Of a DNA stretch of 64,000 bases, positions 1-9,511 are shown piece after piece. The notes beneath the pieces were generated by a model. That model saw only the letters and a program-made list of their open reading frames with translations. It had not been told where the DNA came from and did no database searches. A program made the position numbers and the translations under genes. The stretch's first letter is position 1. The number at the start of each line of letters is the position of its first letter. The stretch is from a bacterium (GTDB lineage: Bacteria > Bdellovibrionota_C > UBA2361 > RFPC01): positions 62,001 to 126,000 of the forward strand of contig JAUIIO010000008.1 in NCBI GenBank assembly GCA_030431715.1, read 5' to 3'.

Positions 1-1590
1 ATGAACATTGTCGGAGACCTCTTCGGTGAAGGCAAGATGTTCCTGCCGCAAGTTGTTAAAAGCGCAAGAGTAATGAAGAAAGCGGTCGCCTATCTCACTC
101 CTTACATGGAGGAGGAAAAGCTTAAAGGTGGCGAAAGCGAAAGAGGAAAGGTGCTGCTAGCGACCGTAAAAGGAGACGTACACGATATCGGGAAAAATAT
201 TGTTGGTGTCGTACTGGCATGCAACAATTTCGAAGTTGAAGACATCGGAGTAATGGTCCCTGCCCACGTCATACTTGAAAAGGCTTGTGAAATAAACGCA
301 GATGTAATTGGCCTTAGTGGCCTTATCACCCCATCACTCGACGAGATGGTCACCGTCGCAAATGAGATGCAAGCGGCAGGCATGGACCTGCCTCTTCTTA
401 TCGGTGGCGCAACAACTTCTGAAAAACACACCGCTATTAAAATAGCACCGCGCTACAAAGGCCCTGTCATTCACGTCAAAGACGCATCTCGTAGCGTACC
501 GGTAGTTCAAAATCTCATCTCAGAAACGAATGCAAAAGCATTTCATGAAGAGTACCGGGCAAGGTATGAAGAAGTTGCAAAACAGCACCTCCAGCAGATG
601 TCACTTCGCGATTACTGTTCATACGAAGAGGCTGTTGCCAATAAACTTGACCTAGACTGGCAGAACTACACTCCTCCGGTACCTAAAAAAACAGGGGTAA
701 GTGTTTATCACGATATTCCTCTTTCAAACCTGATTGAATATATAGATTGGACTCCATTTTTCATGACTTGGGAGCTTCGCGGAGCGTATCCAGACATATT
801 CCAATCACCGAAGGTCGGTAAACAGGCCAGGCAGCTCTACGATGATGCACGTGCCATGCTTAAAGAGATCGTCGAGCACAAGCTTGTTTCTGCAAAAGGA
901 GTAGCTGGCTTGTTTCCTGCCAACGCTGTGGGAGATGATATTGAGCTTTATACCGATGAATCGCGCAGCGAAGTGCTCTGTAAGTTCCACACCCTGCGTC
1001 AGCAAACTCGAAAACGAGATGGCCAGAAAAATATATCCCTTTCAGACTTTATTGCGCCAAAAGAGTCTGGCCTAGCTGACTATATTGGAGGATTCGCCGT
1101 AACCACAGGTCTCGGCATGGAAGACGCCATCGCCAAGTATGAAGAAGATTTAGATGACTATAACTCTATTATGCTTAAAGCCGTCTCAGATCGACTTGCT
1201 GAGGCATTCGCGGAGTACTTACACGGAATCGTGCGCAGAGATCTCTGGGCGTATTCTCACGATGAAATTTTAACCAATCGCCAGCTTATACGCGAAAAGT
1301 ATGTGGGGATTCGCCCAGCTTCAGGGTACCCGGCATGCCCAGATCACACGGAGAAGAAAGAGCTTTTTGAAATTCTCGATGTTGAGAAGAACACCGAAAT
1401 CTCTCTTACCGAAAACTACGCGATGTATCCAGCTGCGGCCGTTGCGGGCCTTTATTTCTCACACGAGAAATCTCATTACTTTGGTGTTGGCAAGATCAGT
1501 AAAGATCAGGCAAAAAGCTATGCTGAGCGAAAGGCTATGCCACTTGAGGAGATTGAAAAATGGCTCGCGCCAAATTTAAATTATTCTTAG
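1..1590 (+). CDS. metH: Cobalamin-dependent methionine synthase, C-terminal part (cut by window edge)
   Basis: This is the C-terminal portion of methionine synthase, which transfers a methyl group from methyltetrahydrofolate to homocysteine through methylcobalamin. The visible part holds the end of the B12 cap, the Rossmann-like B12 domain with the DVHDIGKN motif (His61 here would be the lower axial cobalt ligand), and the AdoMet reactivation domain from about residue 240, including ELRGAYP and the [12 protein letters not shown] motif. The homocysteine and folate domains must lie upstream of base 1, so the ATG at base 1 is internal and not a real start. The last 31 bases overlap the next gene. 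Family assignment is firm. Confidence 0.96.
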   Translation: MNIVGDLFGEGKMFLPQVVKSARVMKKAVAYLTPYMEEEKLKGGESERGKVLLATVKGDVHDIGKNIVGVVLACNNFEVEDIGVMVPAHVILEKACEINADVIGLSGLITPSLDEMVTVANEMQAAGMDLPLLIGGATTSEKHTAIKIAPRYKGPVIHVKDASRSVPVVQNLISETNAKAFHEEYRARYEEVAKQHLQQMSLRDYCSYEEAVANKLDLDWQNYTPPVPKKTGVSVYHDIPLSNLIEYIDWTPFFMTWELRGAYPDIFQSPKVGKQARQLYDDARAMLKEIVEHKLVSAKGVAGLFPANAVGDDIELYTDESRSEVLCKFHTLRQQTRKRDGQKNISLSDFIAPKESGLADYIGGFAVTTGLGMEDAIAKYEEDLDDYNSIMLKAVSDRLAEAFAEYLHGIVRRDLWAYSHDEILTNRQLIREKYVGIRPASGYPACPDHTEKKELFEILDVEKNTEISLTENYAMYPAAAVAGLYFSHEKSHYFGVGKISKDQAKSYAERKAMPLEEIEKWLAPNLNYS

Positions 1591-2366
1591 GCATATCTTC
1601 AGGAGCTCTAGCGATCGCTCTCGCGCTTTTGTACCTATCAGAAAATCCCGATTGCCCCACCCCAAAATGCAACACACTCGCCAGTTCAGTTTCTTCATGC
1701 ACCTGCGGCACTTCTACGTACAATAAAATGCCGTGGCATATGGGCAACACCTACTGTTGTAGTAGTAACACTGGCGAATACAATCTCCAGAGGTCGCCGT
1801 GTGAGAACTCAATCGACAAACAATTTCGAATGAGAAAAGCATTCTGCCACCCTATAACAATTCGGCGAGATGAAATTTTTGAGTTTTATAAACTCACACC
1901 GGGCGTATACCTAAAGATTCATCCAGCCCTTATCCCTATACTTGATTCGATAAAGGAGGAGCTCACCCCCTACTATCCAATCATTCGACAGAAAGATTCA
2001 ATGTGTTATGCCTACCGAAAAGTTCGCACCATAAAAAATGAAAAGAAGCACATGGTAACCTACAGCGCGCACGCATTTGGAATCGCAATTGATATCAATT
2101 GGAGCACGAATCCATTCTGCCCGATATTTAAAGATGTGCCAGCATGTGTTGAATGCGAATCAGCAAAGATTAGCGATCTCCCTCCAAAATTCATCGATAT
2201 TATGGAATCGGCTGGCTTTGAATGGGGCGGCGATTGGAATATTCCTGACAGTATGCACTTTGAGCTGAAAGAAGAGTACTGGCCCGAGAAGAACTGCTCC
2301 GATTGGAGGAACGAATACAAGGACAAGCCTCACCGTAAGCCACCACCTTCTTTGTTGATTAGATGA
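1560..2366 (+). CDS. Membrane-anchored or secreted M15-type D-Ala-D-Ala carboxypeptidase-like protein
   Basis: This 268-residue protein has an N-terminal hydrophobic segment (about residues 8-27) that should export or anchor it. A Cys-rich stretch follows (about residues 32-96). The C-terminal half carries the zinc peptidase M15 signature: [10 protein letters not shown] (His171, Asp178) and, further on, GGDW then DSMHFE (His233). These match the HxxxxxxD and H ligands of the VanY/endolysin-type M15 family, which cleaves peptidoglycan stem peptides. The Cys-rich N-terminus is not a usual part of that family and suggests disulfides in the periplasm. The start lies inside the 3' end of metH, a 31-base overlap that suggests co-transcription. 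Confidence 0.8.
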   Translation: MARAKFKLFLGISSGALAIALALLYLSENPDCPTPKCNTLASSVSSCTCGTSTYNKMPWHMGNTYCCSSNTGEYNLQRSPCENSIDKQFRMRKAFCHPITIRRDEIFEFYKLTPGVYLKIHPALIPILDSIKEELTPYYPIIRQKDSMCYAYRKVRTIKNEKKHMVTYSAHAFGIAIDINWSTNPFCPIFKDVPACVECESAKISDLPPKFIDIMESAGFEWGGDWNIPDSMHFELKEEYWPEKNCSDWRNEYKDKPHRKPPPSLLIR

Positions 2367-2395
2367 CCAATCACTGCTATCAGTTATATACTGGA

Positions 2396-2558
2396 GGACA
2401 TTGAAAATGTCCGTAAGTCCCCCGGAGGGACAATAAATACTGCCCGTAGAAAGCTGCAAAAGCGATCAGCTTTTACCGTGAGAAGTGGCACTATGAGTGT
2501 TGATTGCCATACTACTTAGCGCAGATTAAAACCGGACATTTTGATTGGCGGGCAGTAT
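2396..2558 (+). promoter_or_regulatory. Structured RNA leader with two crossing long-range helices
   Basis: The 194-base gap before the glycosyltransferase is full of inverted repeats. Local hairpins are 2396-2402/2406-2412 (7 bp), 2417-2421/2427-2431 (5 bp) and 2450-2456/2467-2473 (7 bp). Two perfect 10-bp long-range pairings also exist: 2404-2413 with 2533-2542, and 2437-2446 with 2549-2558. The second places the bases just upstream of the ATG (2561) in a helix. The two long helices cross, so they form either a pseudoknot or mutually exclusive states, and 2404-2412 can also pair locally. This is the geometry of a translation-controlling RNA. It matches no riboswitch class I recognise; a palindromic mobile element remnant is the alternative. 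Confidence 0.5.
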
Positions 2559-2560
2559 AA

Positions 2561-3484
2561 ATGCATCAGAACGATAATAGAGCCTCCCACTTTCCCTCTG
2601 ATTTCGATCGTGCCCGTAGAGATACCACCCCTAAAAAGACCTCCTCAGCTCCTGACCTAGGGCCAGCTGAAGATTTCACCTTGGTTCAGGCTCCCCATAC
2701 TCCAGAACTCCGTGAGTCTTATCACGATCAAGATGTTCACAAGGTTCAGGGAATAAAACTTTCTGTTGTTATTCCCTGTTACAACGAATCTCGTACGATT
2801 GAAGACGTACTTGATGCTGTACAGAAACACTCACCGGTCCTAGACACTGAAATTATTGTTGTGGATGACTGCTCAGAAGATGGTTGTGCTGAGCTCCTGA
2901 AGAGCCAACCTTTGCAGGAGAAAGCTGATAAAATTATCTTTCACGACAAAAACCAAGGAAAGGGCGCTGCACTTCGAACCGGCTTCCTTGCAACATCAGG
3001 CGACGTTATTGTTATTCAAGATGCTGATCTAGAGTACGACCCTGTCGAATTCATAAAGCTGTTAACTCCTATTCTAAATAATGATGCTGATATCGTATAC
3101 GGTTCTCGTTTCGCTGGGCAAACGCAGAGAAAAGGATATTCTCTTAGCTATCTTGCAAACAGATTCCTTACAGCTCTCTCAAATTATTGTTCTGGAACAA
3201 AGATCACAGACATGGAGACTTGCTATAAGATGTTCAGGCGAGAGGCGCTAGAAAACATATCAATAAAAGAAGATCGATTTGGATTTGAGCCTGAGATAAC
3301 CGCCAAACTTGCTCAAGCGGGATATTCTATTTGCGAAGTACCAATCACATACTTCCCGCGTACCTTCTCAGAAGGCAAGAAAATTGGCTGGAGAGATGCC
3401 TTAAGAGCTATATACTGCATTCTAAAATACAACTTCGCGTCACCTAGTAAGACACCAGAAGAAAGTCTCACGTCTCAGCTATAG
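2561..3484 (+). CDS. Family 2 glycosyltransferase (polyprenyl-phosphate mannosyl/glucosyltransferase-like)
   Basis: A GT-A fold glycosyltransferase of 307 residues. The catalytic domain starts near residue 66 with LSVVIPCYNES, followed by the nucleotide-binding VVDDCSEDG (about 100-108), GKGAALRTGF (134-142) and the metal-binding QDADLEYDP (Asp154, Asp156). These motifs are typical of dolichyl-phosphate mannose synthase-like enzymes that load a sugar onto a polyprenyl phosphate. No C-terminal membrane helices are seen, as in soluble DPM1-type members. The first 65 residues are polar, probably disordered, and not part of the family domain. A GT39-like protein at 49.6 kb could be the user of such a lipid-linked sugar, which is inference. 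Confidence 0.85.
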   Translation: MHQNDNRASHFPSDFDRARRDTTPKKTSSAPDLGPAEDFTLVQAPHTPELRESYHDQDVHKVQGIKLSVVIPCYNESRTIEDVLDAVQKHSPVLDTEIIVVDDCSEDGCAELLKSQPLQEKADKIIFHDKNQGKGAALRTGFLATSGDVIVIQDADLEYDPVEFIKLLTPILNNDADIVYGSRFAGQTQRKGYSLSYLANRFLTALSNYCSGTKITDMETCYKMFRREALENISIKEDRFGFEPEITAKLAQAGYSICEVPITYFPRTFSEGKKIGWRDALRAIYCILKYNFASPSKTPEESLTSQL

Positions 3485-3521
3485 TATCATTTCGATACTG
3501 ACTTGACCGATGAATGAATCA

Positions 3522-4355
3522 CTATACAAGCCCTTGCTCTTCAATAATTCTACGAATCTGTTCTGCCTCATTGTGACTTGCGAGCCGAGGACTTTCCTTT
3601 CCTGACTTAATTCTTGCAGCTCTTGAAAGTTCTCGTACTAGGTCTGCTTTTTTAGGGGGCTTAACAAGAAATCCACTGGCGCCCGCCTGCAGGCTATCAA
3701 CAAGAACATCAATGGTTCCGTAAGCTGTTAGAACAACAATCGGAATATGTTGAAGCTTCTTATGATGACGAACGATATCGATAAACTCTACACCGTTAAT
3801 TTTTGGCATCTGGATGTCTGTGATAATACAGGAAACCGCATCTGGATTACTCTCAAGTTCCTTAAGTGCATCACTGGCTGAGCTTTTCCCTATTACTCCC
3901 CGGTAGCCAATACTTTCAACAAAGGCACAGATAATATCACGAGGTGAATCGAGGTCTTCAACAATCATCACCTTAAAGTCACTCTGAGCGAGCTCAGTAG
4001 CCTGTAGCATTCTCTCAAATAGCTCACCAAGGTCTCTAAGCGCATGCTCTCCCTGATAGAGGCTAAGCCCATTAAGGCGAGCCATTCCGGCATTCTGTTG
4101 CGCGCCTTGCTCTAAATCATATACCACACAGTGCGCTGACGGAGACTTTTCCCAGAGAAGCTGAGCGTAGTTACGCTGATCTTTCTCAGCGATAGAGGCC
4201 GGTAGCAGGAGAGCGCTAAAAGTACGCATCCCCAGCCACTCACAAAGTGACTCTTCACTAGAGCAACTTTTATAGCGAACACCTTTCTCACGAGCCAACT
4301 CAACTAGTGCCAGATCGGCTGAGGGAGTATCTGCGAATATCAGAACTGAATCCAT
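3522..4355 (-). CDS. Two-domain response regulator with C-terminal receiver
   Basis: The C-terminal half (about residues 127-250) is a canonical receiver: acidic Glu133/Asp134, phospho-acceptor Asp180 in ITDIQMP, Thr210 and Lys232 of the LVKPP motif. The first 125 residues look like a second, degenerate receiver without the acidic cluster. There is no DNA-binding or enzymatic output domain, so this is a stand-alone signalling or adaptor protein, perhaps in a phosphorelay or interacting with a partner. No histidine kinase is adjacent. It is convergent with the glycosyltransferase gene, and its promoter region is shared with the divergent gene at 4520. Confidence 0.85.
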   Translation of the reverse strand: MDSVLIFADTPSADLALVELAREKGVRYKSCSSEESLCEWLGMRTFSALLLPASIAEKDQRNYAQLLWEKSPSAHCVVYDLEQGAQQNAGMARLNGLSLYQGEHALRDLGELFERMLQATELAQSDFKVMIVEDLDSPRDIICAFVESIGYRGVIGKSSASDALKELESNPDAVSCIITDIQMPKINGVEFIDIVRHHKKLQHIPIVVLTAYGTIDVLVDSLQAGASGFLVKPPKKADLVRELSRAARIKSGKESPRLASHNEAEQIRRIIEEQGLV

Positions 4356-4519
4356 ATGAGGCTTATCGGTGGATTTTACTGTTATCTTAAGAACTTATAA
4401 GAAATACGGTTTTACATTTTTTCTGCAATCACTTTGAAGATTCAGCTGTTGCGCTACGTCCATATTAAGTATTATCAATAGGTTGAACTATACGTAATAA
4501 TGGAAGGTACTAGACTGAT

Positions 4520-5611
4520 ATGAAGAAAACACTCGTTGCACTCTTAGTCATTATTCTCGTAGGAGGAGGATTTTTTATTTTCACCGGCAAAGATGCCACT
4601 GATATTGTAAAAAATTCTTCCAAGAGCTCTGGCAGCTCTGCAACAAGCTCCTCAGAATCAGGCACAACAACACCGGGATCACCCGGAGTTGATCCAAATT
4701 CGGGATACTCAGATGGCGGAACTGAAGGATACGAAGACCCGGTTGATAAACCTGCCGCGCAAGTTTACGCGTCCGCCGATCAAGCAATCACAGCTGTGCA
4801 AAATGCGGCCAAAGATTACGACGACATCGTGCTTGAACAGTTCGTAGAACCTGGCGAAGACTGTACGTGGTGTGAGTCTTTCTATTCACAACTGACTTCC
4901 CTCATGAAGCAGCCCGACATCTCTGAGGATGAACGTGCCTACTATTCTGAGATATTAGCAATCAGTGGTAAGCCAGAGCATATCCAAACCCTGATTTCAG
5001 CAATTGAAGAATCTGGAGACTCAGAAGATGCCGATATTTATGCAGAGTCTTTAGAGCTTACCATTGGTGGAGATGACACCGTTAAACTCCTTACTCAGTA
5101 CGTTGAGTCAGATAATGAGCTTCTTCAGGAGTCTGCCGTTGCTGCCATTACGAATCAGGGATCAGAGCTAGCGGCAAGAACACTCTATGAACACACTAAA
5201 AAAGTGGGCGATCCTGATGGCTACTACTCTCTCGGTATCGGACTAGCTGAGCTTATTCCTGACCAAGAAACGCTACCATACCTGCAAGAGCTTGCTTCAA
5301 AAAGAGACGAGTATTCACACCTCTCTATGAAAGCCCTCATGAACTACGGGCATGAAGGTCTTGTTATGGTTATGGATACTTTGATCTCTTCTCCAAATCG
5401 AGATTTTGATAAGGAGGCCATCGTAGATCTCTCAGACCACTACGTTTATGAAGAATCCGATGAGGCCTATCTCGACGGAGTTCAGAAGGAACACTCAGAT
5501 AACGAGGTCATCGTAGGATTTATTGACGATCTACGAGAGATAGGTCAAATGGATAAGGAACTTGACGAAGAAGACGATCTCGATGACGAGAGTTACGACG
5601 ACGAAGAGTAA
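4520..5611 (+). CDS. Membrane-anchored HEAT-like repeat protein with acidic tail
   Basis: I cannot assign a function. The 363-residue protein begins with an N-terminal hydrophobic helix (about residues 4-23) that anchors or exports it, followed by a Ser/Thr/Gly/Pro-rich linker to about residue 80. The central part has a short CxxC (EDCTWCESF) and repeated paired helices with patterns such as LLQESAVAAI and LSMKALMNYG, as in HEAT or PBS-lyase-like repeats used for protein binding. The C-terminus is strongly acidic (runs of Asp and Glu). The architecture suggests a periplasmic scaffold. It is monocistronic by spacing. Confidence 0.7.
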   Translation: MKKTLVALLVIILVGGGFFIFTGKDATDIVKNSSKSSGSSATSSSESGTTTPGSPGVDPNSGYSDGGTEGYEDPVDKPAAQVYASADQAITAVQNAAKDYDDIVLEQFVEPGEDCTWCESFYSQLTSLMKQPDISEDERAYYSEILAISGKPEHIQTLISAIEESGDSEDADIYAESLELTIGGDDTVKLLTQYVESDNELLQESAVAAITNQGSELAARTLYEHTKKVGDPDGYYSLGIGLAELIPDQETLPYLQELASKRDEYSHLSMKALMNYGHEGLVMVMDTLISSPNRDFDKEAIVDLSDHYVYEESDEAYLDGVQKEHSDNEVIVGFIDDLREIGQMDKELDEEDDLDDESYDDEE

Positions 5612-5691
5612 GAATATTTCGTAATTCAACCACAAAATATTAAGCACCCCGGGCGATGCGTCGAATCCTCTAAAATAACGAGGAATTGATT

Positions 5692-6330
5692 ATGGCTCAG
5701 GGTGCTCACACCACCAAAATATCCCCTTCAGCCAGCGATTCATCATCTGCCGACGAGAAAGTGCGACAAGCACGAATCGTACAGGCGATGCATGTCATTC
5801 GCAGGGCACTAAGCGAAACTTCGAAGATCCAACTCGGGTCGAAGTTTAAATTCTTATTACACTTTGACGAGGAAGGGCAGTGGCCCAATATCGAACTGCG
5901 GCTCGTACGGAAGGAAAATTTTGAAACTACTCCATACATTTTGGAAGTGAAAGCAAACGACCAGATATCATCTGGACTTATCTCAATCTCACTTAAATCA
6001 GGCCCAATCTTTGGCGAAGTTCATATTACTCGCGCTGATGATTTCAAGAAAATTCCAGCTATTCTAAAATCAGCTGTTAAGGAATACCTTGACCTCATAA
6101 AAGAGTACGTTCTTACACAAAAATATAGCTCAGAGGAAGATATGAAGCCTGCTGAATCAGTAACCAAGGAACAGCCAAGGCTCAGAGCACATCCTCCAAA
6201 GGCAAGAACCTCTTATCATTCATCAGAGAACATGCTCTCTGATGAAGACATGTACCTTGACGATCTGGAATACGATAATGTGATTGAGGAAGATTCCACT
6301 TCCCAAGAACCACTAGCTATTGAGATGTGA
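5692..6330 (+). CDS. Hypothetical soluble protein
   Basis: I do not recognise this 212-residue protein. The ATG at 5692 is preferred over a TTG at 5686 because ACGAGGA lies 7 bases upstream of it. Residues about 25-145 are a mixed helix/strand domain with a periodic hydrophobic pattern (for example FKFLLHFDEEGQWPNIELRL). The last 60 residues are polar and acidic, probably disordered. No signal peptide or membrane segment is present, so it is likely cytoplasmic. It ends two bases before the convergent gene at 6333. Confidence 0.65.
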   Translation: MAQGAHTTKISPSASDSSSADEKVRQARIVQAMHVIRRALSETSKIQLGSKFKFLLHFDEEGQWPNIELRLVRKENFETTPYILEVKANDQISSGLISISLKSGPIFGEVHITRADDFKKIPAILKSAVKEYLDLIKEYVLTQKYSSEEDMKPAESVTKEQPRLRAHPPKARTSYHSSENMLSDEDMYLDDLEYDNVIEEDSTSQEPLAIEM

Positions 6331-6332
6331 GC

Positions 6333-6740
6333 TTATCTTCGGCGCTTAGGCTTTCTCGCCCTCGGATCTGAGGCGGTATCTTCTCCGTTTTCCTTCTCAA
6401 CTTCACGTAAGAAAGCGTTTACAGAAGTTCCTGTATTATTCACAGGTGGAGTCATTGATTTAGGTTTTGGAAGAGAGATCTCACCCCCCTCTTCTGGTAA
6501 CGAAAGGGTCTGTCCACTCTTCCACGTTGATACTGTGCCACTATGAAAATCAACATAGCGCTCACCATCGTAGTACCAACGCTCTTTTCGTGAGGTCTCA
6601 TAGTGCATCTTCCTTTCAGGAACGCCCCAATCTTTTGAGGATAAAACATCGCTCATCGTCATGCCCTTTAGAAGCTCCTGAGCAGATAAGGGGGAGAGGC
6701 CAACGAAAATGGTCATCAGGACAAAAAGAAAGTAGATCAC
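6333..6740 (-). CDS. Hypothetical exported protein
   Basis: A 135-residue protein that starts with GTG and has a clear signal peptide ending near SPLSAQ (about residue 21). The mature part contains a short motif, KERWYYDGERYVDFHSGTV, which resembles the strand-rich core of small periplasmic proteins that read as one Tyr/Trp-rich hairpin, followed by a Pro/Ser-rich segment and a basic tail (ARKPKRRR). No function can be given. An in-frame ATG at 6716 would remove most of the signal peptide, so the GTG is preferred. Confidence 0.6.
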   Translation of the reverse strand: MIYFLFVLMTIFVGLSPLSAQELLKGMTMSDVLSSKDWGVPERKMHYETSRKERWYYDGERYVDFHSGTVSTWKSGQTLSLPEEGGEISLPKPKSMTPPVNNTGTSVNAFLREVEKENGEDTASDPRARKPKRRR

Positions 6741-6873
6741 AACTGTTCCCTATATATTCTGCACCGTCTTGAAACCGGGCATTTTCACTACCGAGGAGTG
6801 TATTTTCATTAGCAGAGAGTATACACTACCCTAGTGTATTGTATGATGCCAGAGAGCGATTCGCCACTTTTTT

Positions 6874-8226
6874 ATGGGTAACAAAGAGGGATCTTCAAAA
6901 TACAAGGGGTTCATTCAGAAGACCTTCTTAGAGCATCGGGAGCTTTTGCTTCTCCTTGCCTGCATATGTATTCCTCTCAGGCTCTCTTGGACATACATCG
7001 TTCTCATCGCCCCTCTTCTCACGTGGTGTGTCGCCTATTTCAGCGAACTCAAAGCCACATACTTAAAAGCTGAACCCATCTCCTCCACATTCATGCTGCT
7101 TATCTCTCTATCGCTTATTACTTCAAGCTTTGGTCTTGCTCCATTAGAGAGTATTTTTGAACTCCTAAGATTTGCGTTTGTTGCCTTAACTGCGCTCTAC
7201 ATATTCGCGCTGATCCCGGAGAGTCAGACCATTAAATACATGGGGATACTTTGCATCACTCAGGCAATTGCCTCACTTCACAGTATCGCTGACAGCGCTT
7301 TCTCTGATGCCATTCCGCGATTTTTTCACGGCACCATGACTGAATCTGGCCAGCTAGCGCTGACCATACCACTTACTGCAGGCATTCTTCTTTACTTTCA
7401 TAAGCATAAGACCCATACAATTTCGCCACTATCATCAGGGCTCCTGCTCACACTTAATACTGCAATTCTATGTATTGCAGGCTTTGCACCCCGTCTTGGC
7501 CTTCCTTCCATCACACTCCTTTTGGCGGTCACGGCTGTAGTCCTTGTGTATTTCGCTGGACTCTTTATCGGCAAAAAAAAGGCGATAGCTATAGACAACC
7601 TTTTGGTGGGGATTGTGATACCGCTTCTTTTCGCAGCACTCATCGTAAACCTTAAAAGAGGCCCTTGGAGTGGCGTTTTTGCAGTGACTTTTCTCTTTTT
7701 TGCTCTGCAATCTTGGCGCTTATACATCCCTCTCCTTGCTGGAGCGAGCGCGCTCCTCTTCTTACTTGAGCCTATTCGTGAGCGACTTCTCTATTCGACT
7801 GAGCATTTCTTTATCGCTGGGGGAAGAGGAGAGATCTGGCGTGTAGGAGGAGAGCTCATTCAAAGATTCCCACTTGGGATTGGCTTTCATAACAGCAGCT
7901 TCATGCATAAATTCTCTGTTGAGATTCCACCAGAGCTTGAGCATTTTCATAGTAACACTATAAATATTCTGGTTGAGACTGGGTGGATTGGATTCCTTCT
8001 CTACCTCTCCTGTCTCATCCTTCTCGCTCAAAAAGTTATTCGAAACTATCAGGATCCAGTCGTACTTGGTTGTGGTCTAAGTCTTCTCTCGTGGCAAATC
8101 GCAGGGATTGTAGAATACAATATTGGTGATAGTGAGGTATTTATACTAGCGATGTGTATTTGCGGTATTCTCTTTAGAAGGATAGCTACGCTTGAATCCC
8201 ACAAACCGAAAGAACGTGTTGCTTAA
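6874..8226 (+). CDS. O-antigen ligase / polymerase-like polytopic membrane protein (Wzy/WaaL superfamily)
   Basis: A 450-residue protein with about 10-12 hydrophobic segments. The superfamily hallmarks are RGPWSGVF (Arg262), GGRGEIWRVGGEL (316-328) and, in a large periplasmic loop, EHFHSNTINILVETGW (His357/His359). Members join polysaccharide chains to lipid carriers, lipid A-core or proteins at the periplasmic face. Ligase versus polymerase versus protein glycosylation cannot be settled, because no other O-antigen genes are next to it. It ends with a 4-base convergent overlap with the gene at 8223. Confidence 0.8.
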   Translation: MGNKEGSSKYKGFIQKTFLEHRELLLLLACICIPLRLSWTYIVLIAPLLTWCVAYFSELKATYLKAEPISSTFMLLISLSLITSSFGLAPLESIFELLRFAFVALTALYIFALIPESQTIKYMGILCITQAIASLHSIADSAFSDAIPRFFHGTMTESGQLALTIPLTAGILLYFHKHKTHTISPLSSGLLLTLNTAILCIAGFAPRLGLPSITLLLAVTAVVLVYFAGLFIGKKKAIAIDNLLVGIVIPLLFAALIVNLKRGPWSGVFAVTFLFFALQSWRLYIPLLAGASALLFLLEPIRERLLYSTEHFFIAGGRGEIWRVGGELIQRFPLGIGFHNSSFMHKFSVEIPPELEHFHSNTINILVETGWIGFLLYLSCLILLAQKVIRNYQDPVVLGCGLSLLSWQIAGIVEYNIGDSEVFILAMCICGILFRRIATLESHKPKERVA

Positions 8227-9260
8227 GATATTTTCGACATTCGCTTTATAAAAGCGAGATCGTTTTTAATAACATTCCCAATTTCCTTAACATCACGATG
8301 AAGAGCCGTAACATCACTAGTCGTTCGAGCTTGCCCCAACAGTGCTGTGATATGTGTTAAACTCTTGCCGCTAGAGGACACAGCTCTTTTCGGATTAAAG
8401 CTTAGCTTGCCACCATTCTTCTTACGGTAGGCGATAAAATATTTATTACGCTCATCAATCAGTCGCTGAATTTTTACTATATCTTTTTTCACACTCCCTT
8501 TAAGCGAACTGAGAGCCGCATTTTGACTTGAGGAAGGAGGAGTAGAGTAGCTTCTATTAGACACCACCCTCGCGTAAGGTGGTTTCTGCTTCTCAGCATC
8601 TTTGAGTTTGAGCTCCGCTTGCTGAAGCTTCTCATCAAGCGATTGTATTTCTTCATCCTTACGCCCAAGCTCACTGCGCACTTCTTGTACCTGACCTTCA
8701 AGCACAGCAATCTTTGAACGTAGCTCCTCTTCACTCTCGCTCTGTCCGGCCTGAAGCGATTTGAACTCCTCTGATTTTGATGAGTTGGTCTGCATCAGCT
8801 TGATGTTTTCTTGCCTGAGAGTTGCAATCTGCTGATTCTTCTTTACCTTATCTTCCTGACACTGCTCGCTAAGTTTTTTATACTTTTGAAGCTCCGCATC
8901 AGACGAAGTACGAGGGGCGCTCCCTATATCCTCAAAATCAACTGGACGAACCTTTTTCGTTCCTGTACGAACCTCTCCAGTAAGCAGATCTTTCTCCCCT
9001 AGACTACTCGCGCTCAAGCTTCCACCACTCTTAACGCGAGCGATTGCTTTGTCTTTCTCCTCAACTTCAATTTCAAGACCACTGACCCGACGCTTTAAAT
9101 TTGAAACTTCAAGCTCTAGTTCAGCTATGTAATCAACAATTTGATTTCCTTCCGCATCGGTACGATATGCGCGGCCATCTTCCAGCCTTCCAAATGGAGA
9201 CTCGCCGTGTACAGGCGTAGTTAGGAGCAGAGATAAAAGAAAGAAACCTTTAAACTTCAT
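8223..9260 (-). CDS. Exported coiled-coil protein
   Basis: The signal peptide (residues 1-19, MKFKGFFLLSLLLTTPVHG) is preceded by AGGAAA eight bases before the ATG. A long heptad-rich coiled coil is interrupted by a Ser/Gly/Lys segment: about residues 45-75 (IAELELEVSNLKRRVSGLEI) and 125-225 (Glu/Lys/Gln-rich). The last 100 residues are helical and basic. No enzymatic motif is visible; a periplasmic structural or tethering role is plausible but unproven. It is divergent from the VWA-FHA gene, with 251 bases between them. Confidence 0.7.
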   Translation of the reverse strand: MKFKGFFLLSLLLTTPVHGESPFGRLEDGRAYRTDAEGNQIVDYIAELELEVSNLKRRVSGLEIEVEEKDKAIARVKSGGSLSASSLGEKDLLTGEVRTGTKKVRPVDFEDIGSAPRTSSDAELQKYKKLSEQCQEDKVKKNQQIATLRQENIKLMQTNSSKSEEFKSLQAGQSESEEELRSKIAVLEGQVQEVRSELGRKDEEIQSLDEKLQQAELKLKDAEKQKPPYARVVSNRSYSTPPSSSQNAALSSLKGSVKKDIVKIQRLIDERNKYFIAYRKKNGGKLSFNPKRAVSSSGKSLTHITALLGQARTTSDVTALHRDVKEIGNVIKNDLAFIKRMSKIS

Positions 9261-9511
9261 AGAATTTTTCCTAATGCATTTGTTAGCGAACGTTTTAAAG
9301 TATGTAGATCTCTCATATCATTTCATGAATTACTCACCTGTGAGAAGCGCTTTTTGTGTTCTTTCGCTCGAGGTTTTAAAGTATCTCTACGAGACCTCAA
9401 CAAAGACCGAAAACACGAAGCTTCGCTCTAAGTTATCAATTACAGGCTGTTTTTCCAAAAGAATGCATATGTTACGGCAACAATAATACAGGGAATAACA
9501 TTAAACATAGT

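Noticed and set aside
1..1590. ATG at base 1 as the true metH start
   Set aside because: The protein begins in the middle of the B12 cap domain; homocysteine and folate domains must be upstream of the window.
9274..9486. 70-codon open frame in the 9261-9511 gap
   Set aside because: No ribosome site, no recognisable domain and an unusual composition; the gap is better read as a divergent promoter region with an 11-bp direct repeat (TTTTAAAGTAT at 9293 and 9374).
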